A stretch of DNA of 64,000 nucleotides, from assembly GCA_902612575.1 (NCBI GenBank), contig CACMDZ010000002.1, positions 62,001 through 126,000 on the forward strand, in the 5' to 3' direction. Positions 37,535-44,229 of the stretch are shown piece after piece. The notes below the pieces were generated by a model. The model did no database searches. It was not told where the DNA came from and saw only the letters and a list, made by a program, of their open reading frames with translations. The position numbers and the translations under genes are program-made. Origin of the DNA: an uncultured Pelagibacteraceae bacterium. GTDB taxonomy: Bacteria; Pseudomonadota; Alphaproteobacteria; Pelagibacterales; Pelagibacteraceae. The stretch's first letter is position 1, and every line of letters starts with the position of its first letter.

Positions 37535-37771
37535 ATGTTTAAGATGAAAAGAAATAACGAGAGGATATTTGAATTTAATAACAGAATTCATGGGATTAGT
37601 GGTGGCCACTACAATAATCTTTCCTCATCTACTGTCTTCATCAAACCATCTATCGAACTTCTTGATGATTTAACCGATCATGCATGCAAACTAATCACTT
37701 GCATGCGTGGTCTTAATTCAAGGAGAAAGCAATGGAAAATCCAAAGCAATCAAACAACGTTGTTAAGATAG
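37535..37771 (+). CDS. element hypothetical protein, 78 aa
   Basis: Preceded by GAGGAG six bases before the ATG, which supports translation. The 78-aa basic product has a short amphipathic helix region around IELLDDLTDHACKLITCMRG. It overlaps the next gene by 40 bp in another frame. Near its end lies a perfect inverted repeat (GCATGCAA/TTGCATGC). Not recognised; first gene of the element operon. Confidence 0.6.
   Translation: MFKMKRNNERIFEFNNRIHGISGGHYNNLSSSTVFIKPSIELLDDLTDHACKLITCMRGLNSRRKQWKIQSNQTTLLR
37682..37706. repeat. perfect 8-bp inverted repeat upstream of the second operon gene
   Basis: GCATGCAA (37682-37689) and TTGCATGC (37699-37706) with a 9-base loop, within the end of the 78-aa gene and 25 bp before the next start codon. 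It could be an operator or a translation-controlling hairpin. Confidence 0.45.
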
Positions 37772-38151
37772 GACACAACTCAAACAGATCTATCACTCAG
37801 GAAACTGTTGAGAAAATCTCAAATAGATTGTTGCACATCACTGATGTTGTAATGAATAATATTCGAGTCATAGAACAAAAATATTTTGAGGCATCAACTA
37901 AGTATCCCTATAGCGCTAAAGGCAGAGGTTGGGAAAGACACAAAAAGTTGTTACCGCATCATGTCGAAGATGCAAGACGTGAAGGTGATGAAATGATCCA
38001 AGAAATGGTGAATAACTTAGCTGATGAGCAAGATAATTTGCAATCAGCACTCAAAGAAAAATACGGAATAGAAGTCGAGTCTGCACGTCAGAAATGGAAT
38101 AGAGAATGTGCAGAAGAAGACAGGAGGATTGCAGATGAACAAAAGAAATAA
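37732..38151 (+). CDS. element hypothetical protein, 139 aa, charged helical
   Basis: Ribosome site CAAGGAG lies before the ATG. The 139-aa product is highly charged and predicted mostly helical from about residue 20, ending in ESARQKWNRECAEEDRRIADEQKK, a likely coiled coil. No family recognised. It overlaps the next gene by 17 bp, consistent with translational coupling. Confidence 0.65.
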   Translation: MENPKQSNNVVKIGHNSNRSITQETVEKISNRLLHITDVVMNNIRVIEQKYFEASTKYPYSAKGRGWERHKKLLPHHVEDARREGDEMIQEMVNNLADEQDNLQSALKEKYGIEVESARQKWNRECAEEDRRIADEQKK

Positions 38152-38593
38152 TCAGCAACTCAATCCAAATGTTCAACCACTATACGACGAATTATCTGTA
38201 AAGTTTATTGCAAGTACAGGTAAGTTTGAAAGTGAGAACGGACAAACATTTGATAATGCAAAAGATGCAGTTAAACACAATGACGATATCTATAAATTCT
38301 GTTTAGGTTTTGGAAGTGGACAACCAAAAACAAAGACTGAAAGATTGAAGAAGTCATTAGCGTTTGGCAAAAAACAATTCAACAAAGCAAAAGGGATGCA
38401 AAGGCACGCCGCATTTATTAAGGCAGAAGATAAAGCGAAAGAGTCTGCACCTGTTGTTGATACTGATCTATTCTACAATGAGATAGCAAAGATCAGAGAG
38501 GGTTTAGAGGAAATGAAAACCTATAAGCCTGAACCTAAGCCCAGGAAATCAACTGGCATAAATACAATACTGGGGGTTTATGACGATCAGTAA
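38135..38593 (+). CDS. element hypothetical protein, 152 aa
   Basis: The track starts at GTG 38108, but the ATG at 38135 has a perfect AGGAGG at 38122-38127 with 7-base spacing, so it is chosen. The product has a repeated-looking lysine-rich centre (FGKKQFNKAKGMQRHAAF) and a C-terminal charged segment. Not recognised. It overlaps both neighbours (17 bp and 14 bp). Confidence 0.65.
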   Translation: MNKRNNQQLNPNVQPLYDELSVKFIASTGKFESENGQTFDNAKDAVKHNDDIYKFCLGFGSGQPKTKTERLKKSLAFGKKQFNKAKGMQRHAAFIKAEDKAKESAPVVDTDLFYNEIAKIREGLEEMKTYKPEPKPRKSTGINTILGVYDDQ

Positions 38594-38936
38594 AATTAAA
38601 CATAGATCCTTAGCAGATAAGTATCCCAAGTCAGAAGTGATTTGGGATATCTTACGAGGTAAAACAAGATATCGTAAACCACAATTTTGTGAGCATAACA
38701 TGGTGGCTTACAAAGACTTGCACAACATAGTTGATAGACAGTTAACCATAATAAACAGAATGGCTATGGCTATTAACAATATGGAACGGAAGTTTACTCA
38801 AAATGCAAAGACAGTTGAGTACATAACTAAGAAAGCCTCAGAACATGTTGATGCAGCGGATAAAGCTGTAATCAGTAGAGATCAAATAATCAACGAATTA
38901 TCCATAAAACTAAAACAAAAAGGAGGAATGAACTAA
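38580..38936 (+). CDS. element hypothetical protein, 118 aa, C-terminal coiled coil
   Basis: A GGGGG stretch precedes the ATG. The N-terminal 40 residues are basic (KHRSLADKYPKSEVIWDILRGKTRYRK), and the rest is a long heptad-like helix (DRQLTIINRMAMAINNMERKF onward). Such small basic plus coiled-coil proteins are often DNA-binding or assembly factors, but no family is recognised. It overlaps the next gene by 1 bp (TAATG). Confidence 0.65.
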   Translation: MTISKIKHRSLADKYPKSEVIWDILRGKTRYRKPQFCEHNMVAYKDLHNIVDRQLTIINRMAMAINNMERKFTQNAKTVEYITKKASEHVDAADKAVISRDQIINELSIKLKQKGGMN

Positions 38937-39382
38937 TGACTAAAAGAATGATTAAAGATCCATATTTTGAAATGTATTCAAAAGGAGGAAATGTATCTAA
39001 ACGTTTAGAAGGTAAAGGAAACTTATCTGAGAAAAAAGAGCTGCTGAAGTTAGCTGATGCAGAAAAAGAAAGATTTGATTTTGAAACAGGTCTTATCCAA
39101 ACACTGAGAGAAAAATACATGGAAGAACGTGAAGGCAATGAAACGTTTTCTGATTGGTTAAAATCTAAACCGGATGATTATCTCAGACGTATTAGCCTGG
39201 ACAAGGGAGGTAAAGTTATAAACTTCGCTGACTATGCAAAGATGAAAGATCCTAAAATTAAGAAGTTAGATCTAGCTAGTTTGTTTGCAGATCAGGCAAA
39301 AACTTTAGCTAGTTTAACGCCACAAGAACTGGAGTCTGTAAATGATTTGTTACGTAGAACATTAAAGCACATGAAGGATTAA
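38936..39382 (+). CDS. element hypothetical protein, 148 aa
   Basis: Ribosome site AGGAGG precedes by about 10 bp, and start and previous stop overlap. The product is charged and helical, with WLKSKPDDYLRRISLDKGGKVINFADYAKM in the middle and LASLTPQELESVNDLLRRTL at the end. No known domain recognised. Gene order suggests a role in element replication or its control. Confidence 0.65.
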   Translation: MTKRMIKDPYFEMYSKGGNVSKRLEGKGNLSEKKELLKLADAEKERFDFETGLIQTLREKYMEEREGNETFSDWLKSKPDDYLRRISLDKGGKVINFADYAKMKDPKIKKLDLASLFADQAKTLASLTPQELESVNDLLRRTLKHMKD

Positions 39383-39383
39383 C

Positions 39384-39557
39384 ATGAGTGATAGCATGAC
39401 TTCAAATGTAGTTGTTAAGAAAGAAACTTGCGACGATCATTGGTTTAGTAGTGGGCCATGTCCATACAAACACAACAAAGACGGAACCATAATGACTGTT
39501 AAGAGTAGAGAAACAAATTGGATGGAATGTCCAGTTTTAAAGAAGGGGTATGAATAA
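39384..39557 (+). CDS. 57-aa cysteine-containing microprotein of the element (below ORF-track cutoff)
   Basis: Found by reading the gap before the primase: ATG at 39384, 57 codons, TAA overlapping the primase ATG (TAATG). AAGGA precedes by 5-6 bases. The sequence has three cysteines in ETCDDHWFSSGPCPYKH and a later MECP, plus histidines, so a small zinc-binding fold is likely. Tight coupling on both sides argues that it is real. Confidence 0.65.
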   Translation: MSDSMTSNVVVKKETCDDHWFSSGPCPYKHNKDGTIMTVKSRETNWMECPVLKKGYE

Positions 39558-41659
39558 TGCATGAAGTTAATTTAGACCCTATATCAGCGCTTTTAAAGAC
39601 TGATGCTACTGTGTTTTGGTCGGATTATGGATCTAAAGCAATTACTGAAAGTTGGACAGTAAGATTAAATAAACAGATCAAACAGTTAGACCAAGTTAAA
39701 CAATTCCAAAACTTAAACATTGCAACTGGTAGAGAAAGTTTAATTGTAGATGTGGATCTTGATTGTGAAGAAACTCAGAAACTTGCAGATAGTTTTTTAC
39801 CTGAAACTGATTGCGAGTTTGGTAGAGAAAGTACACCAAGAGCGCATAGGTTATTCAAAGTCCTGGATCTAAAAGCAAAAGATACTAGAAAATATTTTGA
39901 CTACAAAGATCCTGCACAACCAAAGAAAGCAATGCTTGTAGAAGTTAGAGCTAACAAACATTACACAATGTGTTGGGGCCAATACGACAACGGCGAGAAA
40001 GTTACCTGGACTAAACATGGAGATCCAACTGAAATTACCTGGGATGCATTAAATAAAGCCTGCGCATTGTTAAGTGTAGCATCAGTTATTTTAAGGAAGT
40101 ATCCACCTTCAGGAACGCATGATGAATACTTACGTTTAGTTGTTAATACATTATGGCATCACAAAGTAACAAAAGAAGATTGCACGAGTATATTGAAAGC
40201 AGTTATTGCAGGTCATGAATGTGAGAATTGTAATGAAGGTAAGCTATCTAAAATAGAGACTACATACGGCAAAGATAGAACAGATCATATTGCAGGTTTA
40301 CCAAAGCTAGCAGAAGAATTTAACTGGCATGAAAGCGAAGTAAAAGACTTCAAGAAATTGCTATTAAAGATAACTGGTAGAGACGCATTACCTGCATACA
40401 CAAATGATTTTGTAACTCGGATTGCCTACATGATGAAACAAAAGAAGTATTACGATCTTGAAGACAAAGAAATGTATGATGCTGAGGCTATTGATGTGAA
40501 GTATGCAAAGTATTTTCAGAACGATAAATATACACCATTAAAACATTGGAAGATGCATCCTGACAGTAGAGTGTGTGTGGACTTCACTTACAAACCTAAT
40601 GATGCAAATAGATTTGTTAAAGTTAATAAAAAATTAATGATAAATGTTTTTGAAAAGCATGATCTACAACCAGATCCAAAAGCAGATACAGATATTTTTT
40701 GGGCATTAATAAAACATATAATTCCACATGAGCCAGAACGTAATCACTTCTTAGATTGGTATGCTTATCCTCTACAAAATCCAGGGATGAAGATTAGACA
40801 TGCAATCATTCTACAATCAGATGAGTTTCAATTAGGTAAGGGAAGTTTATTTGACTTACATAGATTAATGTTGGGCCACAACAACACCAGGAAGATAGAA
40901 CTAGCCGAGGCACTTGATAAAGGAAAAGGATATTTAATTAATGCACAAACAGTTTTAATTGATGAGGCTAAGTCTAGCGGTAGTTGGACTGAGAAAGCAC
41001 AATTAATAAACACACTCAAAACAATTATTACTGAAGGTACGATTGGGGTTAGGCAGCTCTACAAAGAATATTCTGAGCAAGATACATGTACTAACTATTG
41101 GATTAATACAAACTATCGAGATGCATTCCCACTTCCATACAATGAAGTTAGATACTGGGTATATTTTAGTCCTGCTAAAAGAAACCAACAAATGCTTGAT
41201 GAATTTCACTTTGCAAAAGATAATTACAATCTAGCAGGAGGAGTCCTGGCAGAACTTCTTGATAGAGATCTAAGTAAATTTAATCCATTAGCGCCTGCAC
41301 CGCATACAACATTCAGAGATGAGATGAGTCAGTTAGCAGATAGACCCGTTAATGATTACATCAAAGAACAGTTTGAACAACAGGTACATCCATTTGATAG
41401 AGACATGGTTACTGTTACTGAGTTGTTTGAGTATCTTAAAATAGAAAAAAGATTGAAACTAACTAGAGAGCGTGAAGTAGCTAACGCATTAAGTTTGTTA
41501 GGTGGCATTAAGAAAAAAGGATGCAAAGTAACTAACGTTGGCGATCATGTAACTATTTGGACAATAAGAAATCATAAGGAATATCAAGGCTTAACCGCAG
41601 CGGAACTAGGCAAGAAGTATGTTCCATTCTATGAAGACAGTAAAAAAGGAGGGAAATAA
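39557..41659 (+). CDS. primase-polymerase / superfamily 3-like helicase fusion (element replication protein)
   Basis: 700 aa. N-terminal AEP primase signs: metal-binding DVDLD (65-69), the RAHRLF basic-His segment (95-100) and VEVRA (128-132). C-terminal helicase: Walker A-like QLGKGSL (425-431), Walker B VLIDEA (466-471) and sensor-like NYWINTN (513-519), the pattern of the DUF5906 primase-helicase family of phages and satellites. The C-terminal ~120 residues look like a winged-helix DNA-binding region. It would initiate and unwind at an element origin, probably the repeat region just downstream. It is the only large gene in the element. Confidence 0.85.
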   Translation: MHEVNLDPISALLKTDATVFWSDYGSKAITESWTVRLNKQIKQLDQVKQFQNLNIATGRESLIVDVDLDCEETQKLADSFLPETDCEFGRESTPRAHRLFKVLDLKAKDTRKYFDYKDPAQPKKAMLVEVRANKHYTMCWGQYDNGEKVTWTKHGDPTEITWDALNKACALLSVASVILRKYPPSGTHDEYLRLVVNTLWHHKVTKEDCTSILKAVIAGHECENCNEGKLSKIETTYGKDRTDHIAGLPKLAEEFNWHESEVKDFKKLLLKITGRDALPAYTNDFVTRIAYMMKQKKYYDLEDKEMYDAEAIDVKYAKYFQNDKYTPLKHWKMHPDSRVCVDFTYKPNDANRFVKVNKKLMINVFEKHDLQPDPKADTDIFWALIKHIIPHEPERNHFLDWYAYPLQNPGMKIRHAIILQSDEFQLGKGSLFDLHRLMLGHNNTRKIELAEALDKGKGYLINAQTVLIDEAKSSGSWTEKAQLINTLKTIITEGTIGVRQLYKEYSEQDTCTNYWINTNYRDAFPLPYNEVRYWVYFSPAKRNQQMLDEFHFAKDNYNLAGGVLAELLDRDLSKFNPLAPAPHTTFRDEMSQLADRPVNDYIKEQFEQQVHPFDRDMVTVTELFEYLKIEKRLKLTREREVANALSLLGGIKKKGCKVTNVGDHVTIWTIRNHKEYQGLTAAELGKKYVPFYEDSKKGGK

Positions 41660-41883
41660 TGGGAGTATCATACGGTAATAAATCAGTCAAAATTTTTACA
41701 AAAACTAAACATGTAAAAATAAATAATACATATAATGCGAAGTTATATGGTGTGATTGAGGGGCCTATAAATCAAATGCTTAAATATTATCCAAATGAAT
41801 TTAAGTTTTTAAGACATGAAACCAAAGAGATGTTACGATCTAAGAGTCAAAGTAACGAAAAAATAATTGCGCCAAAATCTTAA
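41659..41883 (+). CDS. element hypothetical protein, 74 aa
   Basis: ATG overlaps the primase stop (TAATG), and AAAGGAGGGAAA provides a strong ribosome site. The 74-aa basic product (KIFTKTKHVKINNTYNAKLYG start) has no recognised domain. Its last codons form one half of a tandem TAATTGCGCCAA repeat that continues into the non-coding region, so its 3' end overlaps the presumed origin. Confidence 0.6.
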   Translation: MGVSYGNKSVKIFTKTKHVKINNTYNAKLYGVIEGPINQMLKYYPNEFKFLRHETKEMLRSKSQSNEKIIAPKS

Positions 41884-42283
41884 TTGCGCCAAGATTGTTA
41901 AATATTTTTTTCTGACTTTGCAAATTAGCTTACTTTGGTTACTGAGCCTGCTAATCTCATAAAGTTTTGGAGGCGATCAAGAGACCCCAATATGTAGGAA
42001 AAAGTCACCCTATATCACCCTGAGATAATTTAAATATGTTACGCTAAGTTACGTTAAAAGATATCGATTACTGAGTCATAGAGCCATTTATTTTAAAGTT
42101 ATCGACGTAACGAGTCCCTGGGACTCCAGAAATAATTCAAGGGTACTGTGACATGCAAAACTTACTCTAATTTACTCTAAAAACTTAACCGAAGTTAACT
42201 TGAAAATCCCTGGTTCATGAGTCTTTATGCGGGTTAATTCAGGTTAAGTTGCAATAAATTCAAAGTAAGTTTCGGAGTAAGTT
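41864..42283. repeat. repeat-rich non-coding region: candidate element replication origin
   Basis: Directly downstream of the primase gene. Tandem doublets: TAATTGCGCCAA (41864, 41881; period 17), TCACCCT (42005, 42015; period 10), GTTACG(C/T)TAA (42038, 42048; period 10) and TTACTCTAA (42162, 42172; period 10). A 15-bp palindrome GAGTCCCTGGGACTC lies at 42112-42126. Nested inverted pairs AACTTACTC (42159)/GAGTAAGTT (42275) and AACTTAACC (42182)/GGTTAAGTT (42242) share a centre near 42218. Several repeats at one-helical-turn spacing suggest iteron-like protein binding. No gene is seen in 41884-42281. Confidence 0.6.
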
Positions 42284-42470
42284 ACATTGATCTAATTGCA
42301 CTATAAAGAAAACCAACTATGGCTAATGCACCGCCTACATAAGATACATAGATAGACCACTCAAAATCATATTGAAATATCATTCCAAAAAATAAAAATG
42401 GCGCTGATGCAAATACCATTAACCATCCCCACATGTCCTTATCTTCAATCATTCCTTTTAACCACTTCAT
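42282..42470 (-). CDS. element small membrane protein, 62 aa
   Basis: 62 aa with two hydrophobic helices (WLMVFASAPFLFFGMIF and YVSYVGGALAIVGFLYSAI) after a charged N-terminus. It overlaps the upstream zinc-ribbon gene by 4 bp (ATGA) on the minus strand. Not recognised; size and topology recall tiny membrane proteins of phage and satellite accessory modules, but that is only analogy. Confidence 0.6.
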   Translation of the reverse strand: MKWLKGMIEDKDMWGWLMVFASAPFLFFGMIFQYDFEWSIYVSYVGGALAIVGFLYSAIRSM

Positions 42471-42670
42471 GAGGCAATAGCTTTCTTTGCATGTTCATGG
42501 TGGCACTCTTTGCACATAGGGCCTTCATTCATTTCAAAATCTGAAAAATAAATTTTCTGAATAGTGTGAACAGGTTTTTCTCTACTACAAAAAATACACC
42601 TAGCCGTGTTTGGTTTTTCCAATGTTTCAGCGGTTATTTTGTCCTGAGAATTTATATTATACCATGCCAT
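42467..42670 (-). CDS. element zinc-ribbon protein, 67 aa
   Basis: 67 aa with two Cys-x2-Cys knuckles, ARCIFCSREK (about 23-32) and PMCKECHHEH (about 51-60), the latter followed by histidines, so a zinc-binding fold of HNH or zinc-ribbon type is likely; no catalytic HNH motif is obvious. AGGGA before the start (minus strand) is the ribosome site and is part of the TTAGGATCCCT repeat family. It is the first gene of a two-gene minus-strand module opposite to the rest of the element. Confidence 0.65.
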   Translation of the reverse strand: MAWYNINSQDKITAETLEKPNTARCIFCSREKPVHTIQKIYFSDFEMNEGPMCKECHHEHAKKAIAS

Positions 42671-42671
42671 G

Positions 42672-42821
42672 TTAGGATCCCTTTATGGGACTCCAAAACG
42701 ATTTTGTAAAGACTAACTTTGCAGATGTTAGACTATAGTCTGACTATTAGGATCCCTATCTACAAAAACGGGTATAGGGGTCGAAGTTAAAAACCATATT
42801 TAGGATTGCGTTAGGATCCCT
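42672..42821. repeat. three TTAGGATCCCT repeats plus a 12-bp palindrome upstream of the minus-strand module
   Basis: TTAGGATCCCT occurs exactly at 42672-42682, 42747-42757 and 42811-42821. Between the first two lies the perfect palindrome AGACTATAGTCT (42730-42741). Spacings of 75 and 64 bp put the copies six to seven helical turns apart. They lie in the promoter region of the zinc-ribbon gene, between it and the right attachment site, so repressor operators or recombination-accessory sites are both possible. Confidence 0.55.
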
Positions 42822-42845
42822 CTAAGTATCTTTTTCTCGACTCAG

Positions 42846-42896
42846 TTTCGGCCACACTCGGCACAGAAGAATCTTGCTTTGTTCGACTCAGTGTGG
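42846..42896. repeat. candidate integrase arm-type sites, right
   Basis: TTTCGGCCACACT-CGGCACA (42846-42865) matches the left-end composite in the same orientation. TCAGTGTGG at 42888-42896 is the reverse complement of CCACACTGA in the left cluster. The CGACTCAGT sequence also occurs twice here (42839 and 42883). Position beside both att cores favours integrase/excisionase binding. Confidence 0.55.
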
Positions 42897-42963
42897 GATA
42901 ATATAGGAACTAAAGTTGGAGTGTATTTACATTGGCAGTAAAGGTTTTTAGGCTCTTGCTTTG

Positions 42964-43010
42964 GAACAAGCGGGCATAGCTCAGTGGTAGAGCGTCTCGT
43001 TGCCAACGAG
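42964..43010 (+). repeat. attR: right attachment repeat
   Basis: Identical to 36152-36198. It includes six leader bases and the 5' ~41 nt of the intact tRNA-Gly. The strand exchange therefore occurred at or before the 3' side of the anticodon stem, and everything upstream of the working tRNA is element DNA. Confidence 0.92.
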
Positions 43011-43044
43011 AAGGTCGTGGGTTCGAGTCCCATTGCCCGCTCCA
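42970..43044 (+). tRNA. tRNA-Gly (anticodon GCC)
   Basis: 75 nt including an encoded CCA. Acceptor GCGGGCA pairs with TGCCCGC; the D arm is TAGCTCAGTGGTAGAGC; the anticodon stem TCTCG/CGAGA holds loop TTGCCAA; the T arm GTGGGTTCGAGTCCCAT is canonical; the discriminator is T. It is the reconstituted target gene: 5' half from the element, 3' half from the host. The sulfotransferase gene starts 5 bp downstream. Confidence 0.97.
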
Positions 43045-43049
43045 AAATT

Positions 43050-43895
43050 ATGATTATTTGGATCGCCTCCTACCCTAAAAGTGGGAACACATATTTAAGA
43101 TCTTTTATTGCATCATATTATTTTTCAAAAAAAGGAAAATTTGATTTTGATCTACTCTTAAACATACTACAATTTCCATCTATAAAATTCTCAAAAAAAA
43201 AAATTAATTCTGAACTCGAGGCGTGTCAAAATTGGATCTACAACCAACAGCAATTTTTCTCCGGTGACAAAATTCATTTCATAAAAACACATAATTGTCT
43301 TAATCAATATAAAGGAAATGATTTTACAACAAAAAATTTATCTCTTGGTGCTATATATGTAGTAAGAGATCCAAGAAATTTAATTACATCAATGACTCAT
43401 CATTACTCAATAGATTATAATGAAGCTTACTCCAAATTAATAAACGAAAAACAAACACTTCTAGAAAAATCTTCAGATGGTGATTATAGCAATTTTACCT
43501 TTTTAGGTTCTTGGTCAAAACATTACAATTCTTGGAAAAATACAGATAAATTCAAAGTTTTATTTATTAAGTATGAAGACTTTGAAAATAATAAATTAGA
43601 TACATTTAAAAAAATAATTTACTTTGTAAATAGTTTAAAAAGTGAAAACTCTTTAATTAATGAGAAAAAACTTATTAATTCAATTAATTCTACAAATTTT
43701 TCAAACTTAAGAAATAAAGAAGAAAATGAAGGATTTGAGGAAAGCGTTTATTCTAGAACTGGGAAAAAAAAACGTTTTTTTAATTTAGGGTTTAATAATA
43801 GGTGGCAAAAAATTTTACCTCAAGATATTTTATTTAAAATAAATAATAGTTTGCAAAATGAATTAAATGATTTAGGATATAATTTAAATGAGTGA
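43050..43895 (+). CDS. sulfotransferase (third paralogue)
   Basis: 281 aa from the ATG at 43050. The track's ORF begins inside the tRNA and its extra 22 residues are tRNA antisense-style noise. The start MIIWIASYPKSGNTYLRSF aligns with both copies at 6.9-8.7 kb, as do VVRDPRNLITSM and the KRFFNLGF C-terminal segment. It lies just beyond the integration site and overlaps the pterin dehydratase gene by 8 bp. PAPS-dependent; acceptor unknown. Confidence 0.88.
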   Translation: MIIWIASYPKSGNTYLRSFIASYYFSKKGKFDFDLLLNILQFPSIKFSKKKINSELEACQNWIYNQQQFFSGDKIHFIKTHNCLNQYKGNDFTTKNLSLGAIYVVRDPRNLITSMTHHYSIDYNEAYSKLINEKQTLLEKSSDGDYSNFTFLGSWSKHYNSWKNTDKFKVLFIKYEDFENNKLDTFKKIIYFVNSLKSENSLINEKKLINSINSTNFSNLRNKEENEGFEESVYSRTGKKKRFFNLGFNNRWQKILPQDILFKINNSLQNELNDLGYNLNE

Positions 43896-44226
43896 TTTAG
43901 CAGATAAAAAATGTATTCCTTGCGAAGGTGGAATTCCAAGTTTTAATTTAGATGAAATTCATAAATACCTTAAAAAGGTTGATGGATGGGATGTAGAGTC
44001 TGTAGATCATAAAGACTACTATATTATTAAAAACTTTAAATTTAAAAATTTTTTAGAAAGCCAAACTTTTGTAAATAAGGTTGGTGAAATTGCAGAACAA
44101 GAAGGGCATCATCCAGATATTTGGTTTGGTTGGGGATATGCTAGAGTCAAAATACAAACTCATGCAATTAATGGATTACACGAAAGTGATTTTGTTTTAG
44201 CTGCAAAGATCGACAAAATCATTTAA
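43888..44226 (+). CDS. phhB: 4a-hydroxytetrahydrobiopterin dehydratase (DCoH/PhhB)
   Basis: 112 aa. The signature EGHHPDIWFGWGYARVKIQTHAINGLHESDF holds the paired catalytic histidines and the later His/Asp. It dehydrates pterin 4a-carbinolamine, normally in aromatic amino-acid hydroxylase or molybdopterin-type metabolism; no hydroxylase gene is in view. Convergent with purH, 3 bp away. Confidence 0.93.
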   Translation: MSDLADKKCIPCEGGIPSFNLDEIHKYLKKVDGWDVESVDHKDYYIIKNFKFKNFLESQTFVNKVGEIAEQEGHHPDIWFGWGYARVKIQTHAINGLHESDFVLAAKIDKII

Positions 44227-44229
44227 TTT

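Larger units (their letters stand above)
36152..43010 (+). mobile_element. integrated phage-satellite-like / plasmid-like element in tRNA-Gly(GCC)
   Basis: Identical 47-bp direct repeats at 36152-36198 and 42964-43010 bound about 6.8 kb of DNA that is visibly less AT-rich than its surroundings. Inside are a complete tyrosine integrase next to the left end, a same-strand operon of small unknown genes leading into a primase-helicase, a repeat-rich non-coding region and a two-gene opposite-strand module. Plus-strand genes have strong AGGAGG-type ribosome sites. No virion, terminase or conjugation gene is seen. This matches marine phage-parasite elements in outline (integrase, primase, att sites, few kb), but helper dependence is inference. 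Confidence 0.88.

Noticed and set aside
36152-43010. Complete prophage or conjugative element
   Set aside because: No structural, packaging, lysis, relaxase or type IV secretion gene can be recognised, and ~6.8 kb is too small.
42842-43045. Minus-strand 67-aa ORF beginning MERAMGLEPTTFSLATRRS
   Set aside because: It is the antisense of the tRNA-Gly gene and its flank. This MGLEPTTFSLATRRSTTEL-type translation is a well-known annotation artefact of tRNA antisense reading.
42984-43049. N-terminal extension of the third sulfotransferase in the ORF track
   Set aside because: The extra 22 residues are read from within the tRNA; the ATG at 43050 aligns with the starts of both paralogues.
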